The position numbers and the translations under genes are program-made. The notes beneath the pieces were generated by a model. It was given only the letters and a program-made list of their open reading frames with translations. It was not told the origin of the DNA and did no database searches. Source: Leptobrachium leishanense (lineage: Eukaryota > Chordata > Amphibia > Anura > Megophryidae). From it: 64,000 nt of DNA. The stretch lies in assembly GCA_009667805.1 (NCBI GenBank), contig CM019070.1, positions 58,966,735 through 59,030,734 of the forward strand, in the 5' to 3' direction. Shown here piece after piece: positions 1-11,375 of the stretch. Numbering within the stretch: the first letter of the stretch is position 1; every line of letters begins with the position of its first letter.

Positions 1-57
1 TGGTGAAACTTATGCAGGCTTTGGATGAAAGTAACAACAGGTGCATTAAAATTGGAC

Positions 58-250
58 CTTTGGTGGCAGCTAGTGCCTTCACACCGTAACCCCTCTGAGT
101 TATTGTGGAAGAGTGCAGGGTGGACTCTGCATTCAAATATTAAAATGATTGGATTCTGGCACACGCGTCAGTGCACCCAATTATTGGGCATTTGGTGGCA
201 GCTAGTGCCTTCACACCATAACCCCTCTGAGGTATTGTGGAAGAGTGCAG
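58..250. repeat. Two-copy tandem repeat, about 131-bp period
   Basis: A segment of about 60 bp beginning GGTGGCAGCTAGTGCCTTC occurs at about 59-117 and again at about 190-250 with few mismatches. It lies downstream of the transposase stop on the minus strand, so it is probably part of the 3' non-coding end of hAT copy A. Confidence 0.7.
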
Positions 251-289
251 TGGTGGAGGTTTTGGGAATGCAGAAGAGATCCCCGATCT

Positions 290-3200
290 ATTCAGTTACA
301 TCAGCATCAGGGGAGTGATAGCTGCTGATCCAGGACTGATTCATTTTTATAAATGTCAGCCGGTCTACAGAGTCGGTGGACAGACGCACTCTTTTGTCTG
401 TGACAAAACTTCCAGCGGCACTGAACGTCCTTTCAGAAAGCACGCTGGATGAAGGGCAACCTAGTAGCTCCATAGCATATTGGCTAAATTCTGGCCAGTG
501 ATCCAATCTCAACACCCATTAAGCCAGTGGATCATCTGCTGTAAAGAAATCAAGGTCTGCCCTTGGCCCTAGATAGTCCTGCACCATATGGTGAAGACGC
601 TGGCAATGGGTGTCTACATATGACATCCCTGGGCGTCGTGGACTGAAAAAAAATTGGAAAAGGCATCAGTCAAGCGGCCCCCTTCACCGCTCTTCCTCTG
701 ATAAACAGCAGCCTCAGAAGCACCTGTGTCATCAGTTGGTAACCTACCAGTGTCTGGAAAGGTGTTACACAAGTGTCACTTTAGAGCATCCTCAAGTTGT
801 TTCATCCTGTGCTCCCTCTGTGAGAGCAGGATGAGCTCTGCAACCTTACCCTTCTATCGTGGATCAAGAAGGGTTGCCAGCCAGTAATGATCCCTCTCCT
901 TGATAGCATGAATCTTGGGGTCTTTTAGCAGGCTTTGCAGGATAAGGGAGCCCATGCAGCTTAGGTTGGAGGTGGCATTAGTGTTCCTTGTCGCTGAGGA
1001 TGACCGTATTCCTAGATTGTGAGTTCCTACGGGAATAGGGTCCTCATCTCCGCCTGTACTATTTGTCAAATGTTGTTCAATGTATTGTAACCCTGTCTAT
1101 ACTGTGCTTATTGTACAGCGCTGCGGAATATGCTGGCGCTTTATAAATAAAGAATAATAATAATAATAAATCATGCACTACCTCCTCCCAGCCACGTACT
1201 AGTCCTTGGGTTTCTGGGGACACAAAACTCTCCCTTGAGGAATCCCCACCTTCAATGCCCCCACAACTTAAATATTCCTCCTCCTCCACATCCTCCTCAT
1301 CTTCCTCCTGTCTGATCTGAGGACCCACAGGAATGCTGTCTGCGGAAAGACTTTGGTCGTGAGAGCTAGGGAAGGCCTCCTCTTCCTCCTGCTGCTCTGC
1401 CTCTGGTGCCACATCTATAATTCCCTGCAGAGTGCACTCCAGCAGGAACACTAAAGGAATTGTGTCACTGATCCATGCACTGTCCCTGCTCACCATCCTC
1501 ATTGCCTCCTCAAATGGTGACAGTATAGTGCATGCATCCTTGATCATCAGCCACTGGAGGGGGGGAAACAAGTTGACCTAAACCTGTCCTTGTGCCATAC
1601 TCACACAGGTACTCATTGATGGCCCTCTGCTGCTTGTGCAGGTGCTGCAGCATTGCCATTGTCGAGTTCCACCTGGTGGGCATATCACAGATCAGACGGT
1701 TTGTGGGAAGGTGGAATTCTCTTTGTATTTCGGCCAGGCGAACACTTGCTGGGAATGACCGTCTGAAGTGGCTGCAGACTTTTCTGGTCTGGCTGAGAAT
1801 CTCTGCCAGCCCTGGGTACCTGGTTAGGAAACTCTGTACAACCAGATTTAGGACGTGTGCTAGGCATGGTACGTGCATGAACTTACCCAGGCGTAGGGCG
1901 GAGAGAAGGTTGCTGCCATTATCACAGACGACCATTCCCAGCTCAAGCTGGTGTGGTGTTAAACATCTTTGCGCCTGCCCCTGCAGAGCTGACAGAATTT
2001 CTGGCCCGGTGTGGCTCCTGTCCCCTAAACAAACCAGCTCAAGCACAGTGTGGCATCTTTTTGCTTGAGCCATTGCGTAGCCCCTGCCCCGCATCAGTTT
2101 AACTGACACTTCACCAGAGACATTGAAGGAGGAGGAGGAAGAGGAAGAGGTGGTGAAGCAGACAGACCTCATATAAGCAGCTTTCTGGAGGCATGGTGGA
2201 TGAGCAAGCTCCAGCACAGAGCCCCGTCCTGGATCCCTCCCAGCTGCAAGCAGAGTTACCCAGTGTGCAGTGAAGGAAATGTAACGGCCCTGTCCATGCT
2301 TGCTGGACCACGTGTCTAAAGTAATGTGCACCTTGCTGCTGACTGCCTTTCCCAATGACTCGATAACATTGTCTTCCACGTGCTGGTATAGTGCTGGAAT
2401 GCCCTTCCGTGAAAAGTAATGGCGTTTTGGAACCTGCCACTGTGGTACAGCACATTCAGCAAATTCACGGAAGGGAGCAGAGTCCACCAGCTGGAAAGGC
2501 AGCAGCTGTAATGCGAGTAATTTTTGCCAAGCTGGCATTTAGACGTTGTGCATGTGGATGGTTGGGACAATATTTTTTCTTCCGCTGCAGCAGCTGGGGC
2601 AACGAAATCTGACTACATAAATCTGCAGCTGATGGGATTCTGGCAGATTCAGAGGAAGGACGTTGTACATCCATTACTGTAGCATCATCCCTGTAGGTGG
2701 AGGTTGTAGGCAATGACATGGCAGGACATATAGTGGGGGTAGAGACAGATGAGGAAGAGGGCCTATGCAAAGTGTTGTGCCAACGGGATGTGTGGCAGGT
2801 GGTCATATGTCGCATCAAGAACGTGGTACCCAAGTGTCTGATGTCTTTCCCACGCTTGATCCTCTTCCGACAAATTGGTCCTCTTCCTTACAAATAGCAG
2901 CGCTGCAGTCTGCTGCACATGTCGTGAAGAACTCCCAGACAGCAGAGATACTGGACATGTGCTGCGAGACAACAGCACTCTGCACCTGAGCAGCTCTGAC
3001 ATCTGATGCCTTGGACTGGCTACGGTTGCTCATAGAGGATGTTCTGCCTCGTTTTTGTTGTGCCTCCTCCTCCTCTTCCTCACTTGACTCCTCTGTTCGA
3101 TCAGGCACCCAGGTGGAGTCAGTGACCTCATCATCGTCATCACCCCCTATCTCCTCGTCACTGGAGCCAACTTGGCAGTGTGCTGCAGCTGCTGGGGGAA

Positions 3201-3693
3201 CATGAGTGTGAGTTCTTTGTGTGTCACTGGCACCCCCTCCCTCTAGGCTGATTATACTCCCTTCCTCAACCTCAGAGTTTGAATCAGAGCACTGGAGTTG
3301 CTGCGCATCCTCAAGCAGCATGTCACTGTCACTGTAGTCAAACAATTCAGCTGACTCCTCCGTGTATGAAAGTAAAGCTATGGCAGGAGTAGCTGTGGAC
3401 ATGGAGGCTAAATTAGATGTTTTGGCAGCTGAAGTGGACTGTAATCCACTACAAGCCTGGCTGGCAGAGGACTCGGAGAATGAGGATGGCCTGGTTAGTC
3501 AATCCTGCAAATCCTCTGTATGTTGCTGCTGCTTAAGATGGCCAGCACCAGTTAGAAACAAGGACAAGAGTGCCCCTGCAGTGGATGCACCACATCCACG
3601 ATGACCAGGGGCACAGCCTTCTGACACAGAGGCTGCTTGCCCTCTTATCTGTGTCTGGGAGCATCTGTCTGTCCTGTTTGGTCTTTCTGACAT
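290..3693 (-). pseudogene. hAT transposase (BED finger, RNase H-like core, C-terminal dimerisation), decayed copy A
   Basis: A cut-and-paste transposase relic. The start is taken at 3693 (protein begins MSERPNRT), matching the start of copy B at 6754. After an acidic stretch (3300-3000) the BED finger is split by a frameshift near 2820: WEFF lies on one side and the HMTTCH histidines on the other. The core at 2538-1510 contains VHITLDTWSS, CDNGSNL, MHVPCLAHVLNLVV and PTRWNSTMAML, typical of ZBED-like hATs. A shift near 1540 leads into 1571-1190; a short retroposon insertion (about 1077-1172) follows; then YWLATLLDPR resumes at about 850-890. The dimerisation region at 515-288 has SERTFSAAG and FIKMNQSW. 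Several frames are needed, so no intact protein remains. Copy B has an intact BED finger but lacks the catalytic half. Confidence 0.82.
1077..1172 (+). mobile_element. Retroposon 3' tail (LINE/SINE-like) ending in (TAA)n, inside the hAT transposase
   Basis: The segment contains TACAGCGCTGCGGAATATGC followed by GGCGCTTTATAAATAA and an AATAATAATAA microsatellite. A close relative sits at 47232-47292. It separates two stretches of hAT transposase coding sequence (GWEEVVHD and the stretch leading to YWLATLLDPR), so it is a later insertion. Short tails of this kind are widespread in frog genomes; I cannot name the parent LINE with certainty (CR1/L2-like is my best guess). Confidence 0.6.
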
Positions 3694-3859
3694 GGTGAGT
3701 GATATATAGATTAAAGATATACAGATTTTCCAGAACAATGCTATACGTCAGTGATACACCCTGATAGCTGGCCACACCCAGATTCTACTCTGAATAGATA
3801 AACAGATGAACTCTGATTAAACTTTGTTATTGTATGGTATCTAGAATTAGATTAAAGCT

Positions 3860-4322
3860 ATACTGATTTTCCAGAACAGTGCTATACGTCAGTGATACAC
3901 CCTGATAGCCTGGCAGCAGCTGGCAGCGCGAACACACAGATTACAATTCCCAGATATCTGCTAGAAGTATGTGGGACCCCCTGATAGCTGGCATTGAGAA
4001 GACACAGATTACATTTCCCAGATATCTGCTAGAAGAAAGTGAGACCCCCCAATAGCTGGCAGTGAGAAGACAGAGATTACAATTCCCAGATATCTGCTAG
4101 AAGTCTGTGAGACCCCAATAGCTGGCAGTGAGAAGACACAGTTTACTATTCCCAGATATCTGCTAGAAGTATGTGGGGCCCCCTGATAGCTGGCAGTGAG
4201 AAGACACAGATTACAATTCCCAGATATCTGCTAGAAGAAAGTGAGACCCCCCAATAGCTGGCAGTGAGAAGACAGAGATTACAATTCCCAGATATCTGCT
4301 AGAAGTCTGTGAGACCCCAATA
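3860..4322. repeat. 68-bp subterminal tandem array of hAT copy A
   Basis: About six or seven units. GGCA(G/T)TGAG recurs at 3990, 4058, 4123, 4191 and 4260, giving periods of 65-69 bp. Each unit contains AGATTACAATTCCCAGATATC and GCTAGAAG..GTGAGACCCC. The array lies 5' of the transposase start and matches the 68-bp array of copy B. Confidence 0.85.
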
Positions 4323-5110
4323 TGCTATTCGGCGATATGATCTAACACTATATGGTATTTGAATATTTAATACAAATGTCTGGTGTACTAACATGTTATG
4401 TGGTCAGTTAGAATAGATAACCTTGGCGTCTTATAAAAAAACAGAGGCCCCACCACATTCAGTTGATTATTCATGAAACAGATTAAGTCTGGTAATTGTG
4501 AATGTTAAAGACGATATCACGAATGAATGAATTAATGTATGTCTGCAGGATCCTCTCATAAAGGGGGTATGAAATGCACACACGCCGTGGCGAAGTATGC
4601 CGGCGATGCCACAATAGAAATAAATTTTGATTTGTTAATAAAATCTATAGAGTCCCGGGATATAGGAATAAAACAACCCCAAACCAGTAAAAGATTGGCC
4701 AAACACGTAAATTAATTCCTGCAGAAGGTTGATGGTTGATCTGAGAGCGCCATCTGCTGGCCAGGTAATATAACACCTGGACAGACCCCTGGAGTTGATG
4801 AATATATATATCCTCCAATCAAATGAGGCCACATAGTGATGGGCTATATCTAAAACTGGGCGGAAGACCACTATATAGCGGGGACAATCCAGAGCAGAAG
4901 GGCAACACACTGAGAAAAGCTTGGGGAGAGACCTGAGGGACACTTGGAGGGGAGAAAGGGCAAATATCATCAGCCCCCCATATGACGCGACCACACCCTA
5001 ATCTTCGACCACTCTATCTTCACTAACCAGATGGTAAAGTATGCCTGAATAACTTGATATCTATTTTCTAATTGCATAGTCCTTACTTTAGATGTCCATC
5101 ACAAACTAAA
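4323..5110. other. Unassigned 790-bp spacer between the two hAT copies
   Basis: This sequence shares nothing obvious with the hAT copies on either side; the 68-bp array stops at 4322 and hAT homology restarts at about 5111. It contains promoter-like elements (TATATA near 4803 and TATATAGCGGGG near 4872) and no coding frame I recognise. It could be a solo LTR or a fragment of another element, but I found no convincing TG..CA ends or target-site duplication. Confidence 0.4.
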
Positions 5111-6754
5111 GATGTGTGGCAGGTGGTCATATGTCGCCTCAAACATGTGGTACCCAAGCGTCCGGTGTCTTTCCCACGCTTGAGCCTCATCTGACATAGA
5201 TTACAAATAGCAACGGTGGGGTCTGCTGAACATTTCTTAAAGAACTCCCAGACAGCAGAGTTCCTGGATGTGTGCTTTGAGACAACAGCGCTCTGCACCG
5301 GAGCAGCTCTGACATCTGATGCCTTGGACTGGCTAGTGCTACGGTTGGTCATGGAGGATGTTATGTCTCGTGTTTGCTGTGCCTCCTCCTCCCCCTCTTC
5401 CTCACTTGATTCCTCTGTTTGATCAGGCACCCAGGTGGAGTCAGTGACCTCATCATCATTGTCATCATCACCCCCTATCTCTTCGTCACTGGAGTCAACG
5501 TGGCAGTATGCTGCAGCTGCTGGGGCAACATGAGTGCCAGTTATTTGCGTGTCATCACTGGCACCCCCTTTCTTTAGGTTGATTATACTCCCTTCCTCAA
5601 CCTCAGAGATTGAATCAGAGCACTGTACTTGCTGCGCATCCTCAAGCAGCATGCCACTGTCATTGTAGTCAAACGATTCAGCTGACTCCTCCGTGTTTGA
5701 TAGCGAGGCTATGGCAGGAGTAGCTGTTAGACTTGTGCACCGATTTTTTTCGGTTCGATTCGATTCGTTCGGATGTTTAAAATTTCGATTCGGCTCGTTT
5801 CGGCCGATTTCTGTTTCGGCCGATTTCTGTTTCGATTCGGTTCTGTTCGGCTCGTTTTTCGTATACATTTTTTTTTCCGAATATCGACCATTTTTCGTGT
5901 TTTCGGGTCACTCTGCTCGTTTTTTGTATCGACTTTTCGTGATTTCAGAAATTTTCATTTTTTTTCGGAATGTCTGTTCTCCTCGTTTCAAAGTGTCTAA
6001 CTCTATTCGTTTTGAGGTAAACTACTATGGTTTACTTTTTTTAATCATATTAAAATGGTATGAAAGCCAAGGAACAAAAAAATGAACAAAACGATTTAAA
6101 AAACGCTAAACTGACCCGAATGCCACAAGAAACAAGTGATACGCATTTACAAATACAAAATTTACAGAATCAGCAATATAACCGATAATAGTTAAATATA
6201 CGATGTCCAGAATTACCGAAATGGAACCGAAATCACGAATGGAACCGAAATCATGAATAGAGTAAAAATAAATTTCGATTTGACACATTTCAAGTCCATT
6301 CGAAAAATCCGAAAAATTTTCGATTCGGCTCGGAAAACTTTTCGGATCTGTCGGTTTTCGGGTCCGATCCGATTCGGAAATTCAGCCGAATCCGAAGACA
6401 CGAATCGGGAAATTTCGTGAAGATTCCAAAATTCCGAAACGCACATCCCTAGTAGCTGTGGACATGGAGGCTGCATTAGATGCTTTGGCATCTGAGGTGT
6501 ACTGAAAACCACTAGAAGCCTGGCTGGCAGAGGACTTGGAGGATGAGGATGGCCTGGTTAGCCAAACCACCAAATCCTCTGTATGTTGCTGCTGCTTAAG
6601 ATGGCCAGCACCAGTTGGAATGGACAAGCGTGCCCCTTCAGAGGATGCACCATGTCCACCACGACCAAAGGCACAGCCTCCTGACACAGGGGCTGCTTGC
6701 CCTCTTATCTGTGTCTGGGAGCATCTGCCTGTCCTTTTTTCCTCTTTCAGACAT
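5111..6754 (-). pseudogene. hAT transposase N-terminal fragment with intact BED zinc finger, copy B
   Basis: The start at 6754 corresponds to the copy A start. The N-terminal part runs to about 6452, is split by a foreign element, and resumes below 5727 with an acidic, serine-rich region and then a BED finger between about 5220 and 5110. The finger has a conserved WEFFKK, CNLC cysteine pair and HMTTCH histidine pair, which bind zinc and DNA in this family. The frame ends just after the finger where homology to copy A stops. With no RNase H-like core it cannot encode an active transposase. Confidence 0.8.
5728..6451 (-). mobile_element. 724-bp non-autonomous hAT-type element, CGAATC-rich
   Basis: Inserted in copy B with a perfect 8-bp target-site duplication GTAGCTGT (5720-5727 and 6452-6459). 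The ends are imperfect inverted repeats: TAGACTTGTGCACCGATTTT on the left and, reverse-complemented, TAGGGATGTGCGTTTCGG on the right. Both match, in opposite orientation, the ends of the 5.3-kb element at 46290-51589. The body is dominated by variants of CGATTCG/CGAATCG and TTTCGGA. It looks like an internally deleted derivative of the larger element. Confidence 0.85.
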
Positions 6755-6844
6755 GGTGAGTGATATATAGATTTAGATATAGATATACTGTACAGTACTC
6801 TGATTCAACTCTGGTATAAAGATTAAAGATGTACAGAACTCTGG

Positions 6845-7623
6845 TATAACTCAGTGAGACACCCTGATAGCTGGCAGCCAGTGACAAGACACAGATTACA
6901 ATTCCCAGAAACCTCCTATAAATCAGTGAGACCCCCTGATGTGTGGCAGTGAGAAGACACAAATTACAATTTGCATAAATCTGCTAGAAGTATGTGGGAC
7001 CCCCCGATGGGTGGCAGTGAGAAGACACAAATTACAATTTGCATAAATCTGCTAGAAGTATGTGGGACCCCCTGATTGCTGGCAGTGAGAAGACACAGAT
7101 TACAAGTCTCAGAAACCTCCTATAAATCAGTATGACCCCCGAATGGGTGGCAGTGAGAAGACACAAATTACAAGTCGCAGAAACCTCCTATAAATCAGTG
7201 TGACCCCCTGATGTGTGGCAGTGAGAAGACACAAATTACAATTCGCATAAATCTGCTAGAAGTATGTGGGACCCTCTGATGGGTGGCAGTGAGAAGACAC
7301 AGATTACAAGTGTCAGAAACCTCCTATAAATCAGTGAGACCCCCTGATGGGTGGCAGTGAGAAGACACAGATTACAAATCGCAGAAACCTCCTATAAATC
7401 AGTGTGACCCCCTGATGTGTGGCAGTGAGAAGACACAAATTACAATTCGCATAAATCTGCTAGAAGTATGTGGGACCCCCTGATGGGTGGCAGTGAGAAG
7501 ACACAAATTACAATTCGCATAAATCTGCTAGAAGTATGTGGGACCCCTGATTGCTGGCAGTGAGAAGATACAGATTACAAATCTCAGAAACCTCCTATAA
7601 ATCAGTGAGACCCCCTGATGGGT
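6845..7623. repeat. 68-bp subterminal tandem array of hAT copy B
   Basis: GGCAGTGAGAAGACAC recurs at 6945, 7012, 7081, 7149, 7217, 7285, 7353, 7421, 7489 and 7556, nearly all 67-69 bp apart. Units alternate between two subtypes, one with AGAAACCTCCTATAAATCAG and one with CATAAATCTGCTAGAAG, suggesting local higher-order amplification. It is homologous to the array at 3860-4322. Confidence 0.9.
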
Positions 7624-7639
7624 GGCAGCCAGTGAGAAC

Positions 7640-8410
7640 ACATGGATTATAACAATTCCCAAATGTTTTGTAGAAATTACTGATGCCCAAAATACTGCGT
7701 GGCACTGGCTGTGTGACAAGACACAGATCACCTCAATTCCCAGATATTTTGTAGAAATTAGTGACCCCCAAAATACTGTGTGGCACTGGCTGTGTGACAA
7801 GACACAGATCACCTCAATTCCCAAATATTTTGTAGAAATTACTGATGCCCAAAATACTGCGTGGCACTGGCTGTGTGACAAGACACAGATCACCTCAATT
7901 CCCAGATATTTTGTAGAAATTAGTGACCCCCAAAATACTGCGTGGCACTGGCTGTGTGACAAGACACAGATCACCTCAATTCCCAAATATTTTGTAGAAA
8001 TTAGTGACCCCCAAAATAATGCATGGCAAATGGCTGTGTGACAAGACACAGATCACCTCAATTCCCAGATATTTTGTAGAAATTAGTGACCCCCAAAATA
8101 CTGCGTGGCACTGGCTGTGTGACAAGACACAGATTACCTCAATTCCCAGATATTTTGTAGAAATTAGTGACCCCCAATATACTGCGTGGTACTGGCAGTG
8201 AGTCACAAGACACAGATCAACTTAATTTCCAGATATTTTGTAGAAATTAGTGACCCCCAAAATACTGCGTGGCACTGGCTGTGTGACAAGACACAGATCA
8301 CCTCAATTCCCAGATATTTTGTAGAACTTAGTGACCCCCAAAATACTTGCTGGCAGTGACAAGACACAGTTCACCTCAATTCCCAGATATTTGGTAGAAA
8401 TGAGACCCCC
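7640..8410. repeat. 81-bp tandem array of hAT copy B
   Basis: CA(G/A)ATATTTTGTAGAA recurs at 7741, 7822, 7903, 7984, 8066, 8147, 8230, 8311 and 8384, mostly exactly 81 bp apart. The unit looks related to the 68-bp unit (shared AAGACACAGAT and TTCCCAGATAT) but includes GCGTGGCACTGGCTGTGTG. Because 81 is a multiple of three, long open frames run through it on both strands; these are artefacts of the period, not genes. Confidence 0.9.
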
Positions 8411-8811
8411 CATACCCCCCAGTAGCGTGGCAGACCGGCAGTAAGAACACACAACAACACCTCCTATGAAATCTCCTCTCAAATGCGTGCAGAAGCGCTG
8501 CGTGGAAACCTTATATAGTGTGCTGCGGGACTTGGCTCTGTGAGCCCATGATTGGGCAAAATTTGTCCAATCAGAACTCTGAGCCGTGATTGGCATAGTG
8601 TTGAACCTGACTTGCACCAGACCTGTGGTCAGGTGCAAGGCTGTAGCCAATTACGAGCTTCAGGCCAGTCTAAAAGTGCATTGTGGTCCTTTGTGGTGCA
8701 TTGTGAGCGAACACGTGGCGAACACCCGGAAATGTTCGTAGTTCGCGAACATGCGAACAGACTATGTTCGATGCGAACTCCGAACCGATCAAACCGAACA
8801 GCTCATCCCTA

Positions 8812-10064
8812 CTGACGGTGAGGTCTCTGTGTTTCGGCAGAAGAGTCATTTTGACCCTCTCCCGAATAGTCGTCAATCAAAACGTTTTTACGCCAAGTGA
8901 GGGTGGAGGCTAATCAAGCTATTAAGCACCATAAATCACTAGAAAGAAACGGGAGACGATTAGGAGTTTATCAAATGTTGCCTCTATAATTATTCGACAG
9001 GCAAATAAAGGTGGGGCGATTGTTATATTGAACTATTCTCAATACGCCCAGGAACTGTATTCACAACTTGCAGATGAGACCACCGATACACAAGTGACAC
9101 GCGATCCAACATCGGAAATTACATCCAAGTTCGAAGGGAGCCTCAGGAGAGGCTTATCAGTGGGCTATATTAATGAAGATCTATTCCAATATCTGTTAAA
9201 ACCCCACCCCAGGACACCTGTCATTTATGGCATACCTAAGATCTATAAGAGTACAACATCTCCACCGGCACGACCAATTGTAACCGCAGTGCAAGGGGTC
9301 ATTGAAACTATAGCAAAGTGGCTCGATTTTTTTTGTTTAAATTGCCAGTACAGGAAATTACTACTTGTATTAAAGACACTAAAGATTTTTTGCAGAGAAT
9401 CAGGGCTATTTCGGCAGATTGTGATGAGTTGGTGTTTATATAACACTTGATGTTAAAAGTTTGTACACGGTCATCCCCCATGGGGAGGCGGTAATCGAAG
9501 CAATGAGAGAATTACTATATAGCTCTGCTGTGTACAGTGGTCCATGTATAGACTTTGTCTTGGAACTCGCCCCACCAATACAAAATAATTACTTCAGATT
9601 TGAAGAATAATGGTACCTGCAGTGCACTAGTATGTCCATGGGGGCCCCCATGGCCCGCATGTACGCCAATGCCTTCATGTACAAGTTTGAGAAAGACAAT
9701 ATCTAGACCCATTTTTCGAACAAGATTGTGGAATATGTCAGATTTATTGATGATATTTTTGTGGTGTGGCAGGGGACGGTTGAGGAGGCACGGGAAATTG
9801 AACAATATATTAACAACTTAGACACACCCACTAAAGTTACTTGTGAGGCAAATGACTCATCCATAATTTTTCTGGATGTGAGGGTGTTTAAGAAAAACAA
9901 TCATTTGATCGCAATACACTGCTCCCCAACATGAGTACACACCCAGAGCACTCTAAACGATCATTGATGTATGCACAGTTCCCAAGGGTAATGAGAAATT
10001 ATAGTGATGAGGAAACAAGAGATGAACAAATACACCACATGTTTCAGAGATTTGTGAGTCACGT
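8812..10064 (+). pseudogene. Penelope-like element reverse transcriptase, 5' part, frameshifted
   Basis: Penelope-like elements are retroelements with a reverse transcriptase and a GIY-YIG nuclease. From about 8990 the frame reads KGGAIVILNY, then VIYGIPKIYKS and PARPIV at about 9220-9285, which are the N-terminal RT motifs of this group. The frame breaks near 9440. The catalytic block FIDDIFVVW is at about 9740-9770 in another frame, and FLDVRVFKKNN follows. HPEHSKRSLMYAQFPR (9940-9985) is the next family motif. Homology stops at about 10064 (MFQRFV), where the minus-strand LTR begins. The element's C-terminal endonuclease resumes at about 12432. Confidence 0.8.
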
Positions 10065-10861
10065 TGTCAGGTGGCGTGTGCGGTTCAGGTATGAGCCCAG
10101 CAGGCGGCGACACAGAGGGGAGGCCAGACAGGAATCACGCAATGAATATAACTTTAATGAAACGTAAATAGGCCTTGGCAGCAGGCACTAGAAAGAACAG
10201 AGGAATTCAATATAGTCCAGGGAGTAGTCTTAACTGGAGACCCTGAGGATTGTGGGCAATGCAGTCCCAGACTGCAGACAGGGTCCACCAAGAATAGGTC
10301 TGGACAGCGGGCAGTGGTACCATGATCAAAAGGTAAGAGACGGTGATGAACAACTGTAATCCACAAGTAGGTTTCCAGACACAAGGGATAGTGGGCTACG
10401 CGGTTGAGAGTACCCACTTGAGCAGTGACCTGGAATCTTGACCACAGACAGTGGATACAGCGCAGGTGGAGATCGCTGAGAGTCCCTTCGCACAGACAGA
10501 GATGTATCCAGGAACAACAGGGTAGACAGATGGGTACTGGATACGGAGCATACACTATAAAGCAATAGGATTACCTGGTTCAGGTAGAGCAGGTTTGCAC
10601 ACATCCAAGTGACCTCAGTCAGGGAGCACAATGCAGAACCACTGCTAGCTGGGTCTCTCTGCCTTTTAAGGAGGCTTAATCATGGATGGGCCTCAGCTGG
10701 AACTCCAGGGCTGGAAAAGGAAGACCCAGGCTGGATCTTCATGAGCCTGGTCAAGGTGCTGAGCCTGGGCAAAACCTGGAATGGAATCCAAGAAAAAGAG
10801 ATCCAGGGCAAAGTTCTTAGAGCTAGGTGTGCAATACAGGTACCCTGGGTGGACCGTTACA
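10065..10861 (-). mobile_element. LTR of a retrotransposon, probably a 3' LTR, inserted in the Penelope-like element
   Basis: On the minus strand it begins TGTAACGGTCCACCC at 10861 and ends CACCTGACA at 10065, giving TG..CA boundaries and 797 bp. Just upstream on the minus strand is a purine run (CCGGGGGGGTAC, about 10862-10874), which fits a polypurine tract and makes this a 3' LTR. Inside are a TTTTAAAAGG TATA-like motif near 10665 and CATTAAAG near 10150 as a possible polyadenylation signal. No internal coding region is recognisable beyond it, so family assignment is open. Confidence 0.6.
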
Positions 10862-11375
10862 GTACCCCCCCGGACGGGTGCCCTCCGGGCACCGAGGCTG
10901 GAGCAGGGGACGGAGCACAGATCACCACCTTCTATCTAGAGTACTCAGAATAGATGTCGAAGTTTCAGTTCCATATGGTGTGCTGCACACATATGCCGTA
11001 GCACACGGCCGATAATGATCTGTAAAATTATATGCAGCGGAATGTGGAGTGGATAAGGGCAGTGAAGATGCCTTTGTGTAATTAGGGACTCTATATATGT
11101 TAAATTAAGATCACTTAAAAATGTTGATTTTATATAATTATATTACTAACATCCCCACATAATAAGCTGTGTTACCATAAAATATGGCTTTAATTACGCT
11201 GCCATATATGAGCTTAGATGGAAAACCACATGGCTAATTAAAACAGCACTGACATAGTAAATGTTGACATGATAAGGTAATCATTGGTTCCATATGCGAT
11301 TTTAATTGATTTGAGTGATTTTAATTGATTTGACCTGATGTTAATTAACTCATAAATAATTTGTTAGGATTTTTT
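10862..11375. other. AT-rich non-coding stretch, unassigned
   Basis: The first about 100 bp, with the purine-rich minus strand, may be internal sequence of the LTR element next door. The rest is AT-rich with repeated TTTTAATTGATTTGA motifs near 11300-11335. I see no gene or recognisable element here. Confidence 0.4.

Larger units (their letters stand above)
1..4322 (-). mobile_element. hAT DNA transposon, BED-finger (ZBED-like) type, copy A; 3' end off the left edge
   Basis: Read on the minus strand, this block has a 68-bp subterminal array (3860-4322), the transposase start near 3693, an acidic N-terminal region, a broken BED finger, the hAT catalytic core and the C-terminal dimerisation region near 290-515. 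The left terminus with its inverted repeat is outside the window. The right end stops inside the tandem array at 4322 without a recognisable terminal inverted repeat, so the copy is truncated there. The same family follows in the same orientation from 5111. The order of domains is seen in the sequence; the hAT assignment follows from family knowledge. Confidence 0.8.
5111..8811 (-). mobile_element. hAT transposon copy B (5' half with right terminal inverted repeat)
   Basis: Same family and orientation as copy A. On the minus strand it starts at 8811 with TAGGGATGAGCTGTTCGG, a typical hAT terminus, followed by about 350 bp of subterminal sequence, an 81-bp array, a 68-bp array and the transposase N-terminus starting at 6754. 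Homology ends at about 5111, just after the BED finger, so the catalytic half is missing. A 724-bp element interrupts the acidic region at 5728-6451. Copies A and B could be two insertions or one element broken by rearrangement. Confidence 0.78.

Noticed and set aside
7528..8206. Long open frames on both strands over the 81-bp array
   Set aside because: The period is a multiple of three, so any unit without stops gives an open frame. The peptides are simple repeats of one 27-residue unit with no domain.
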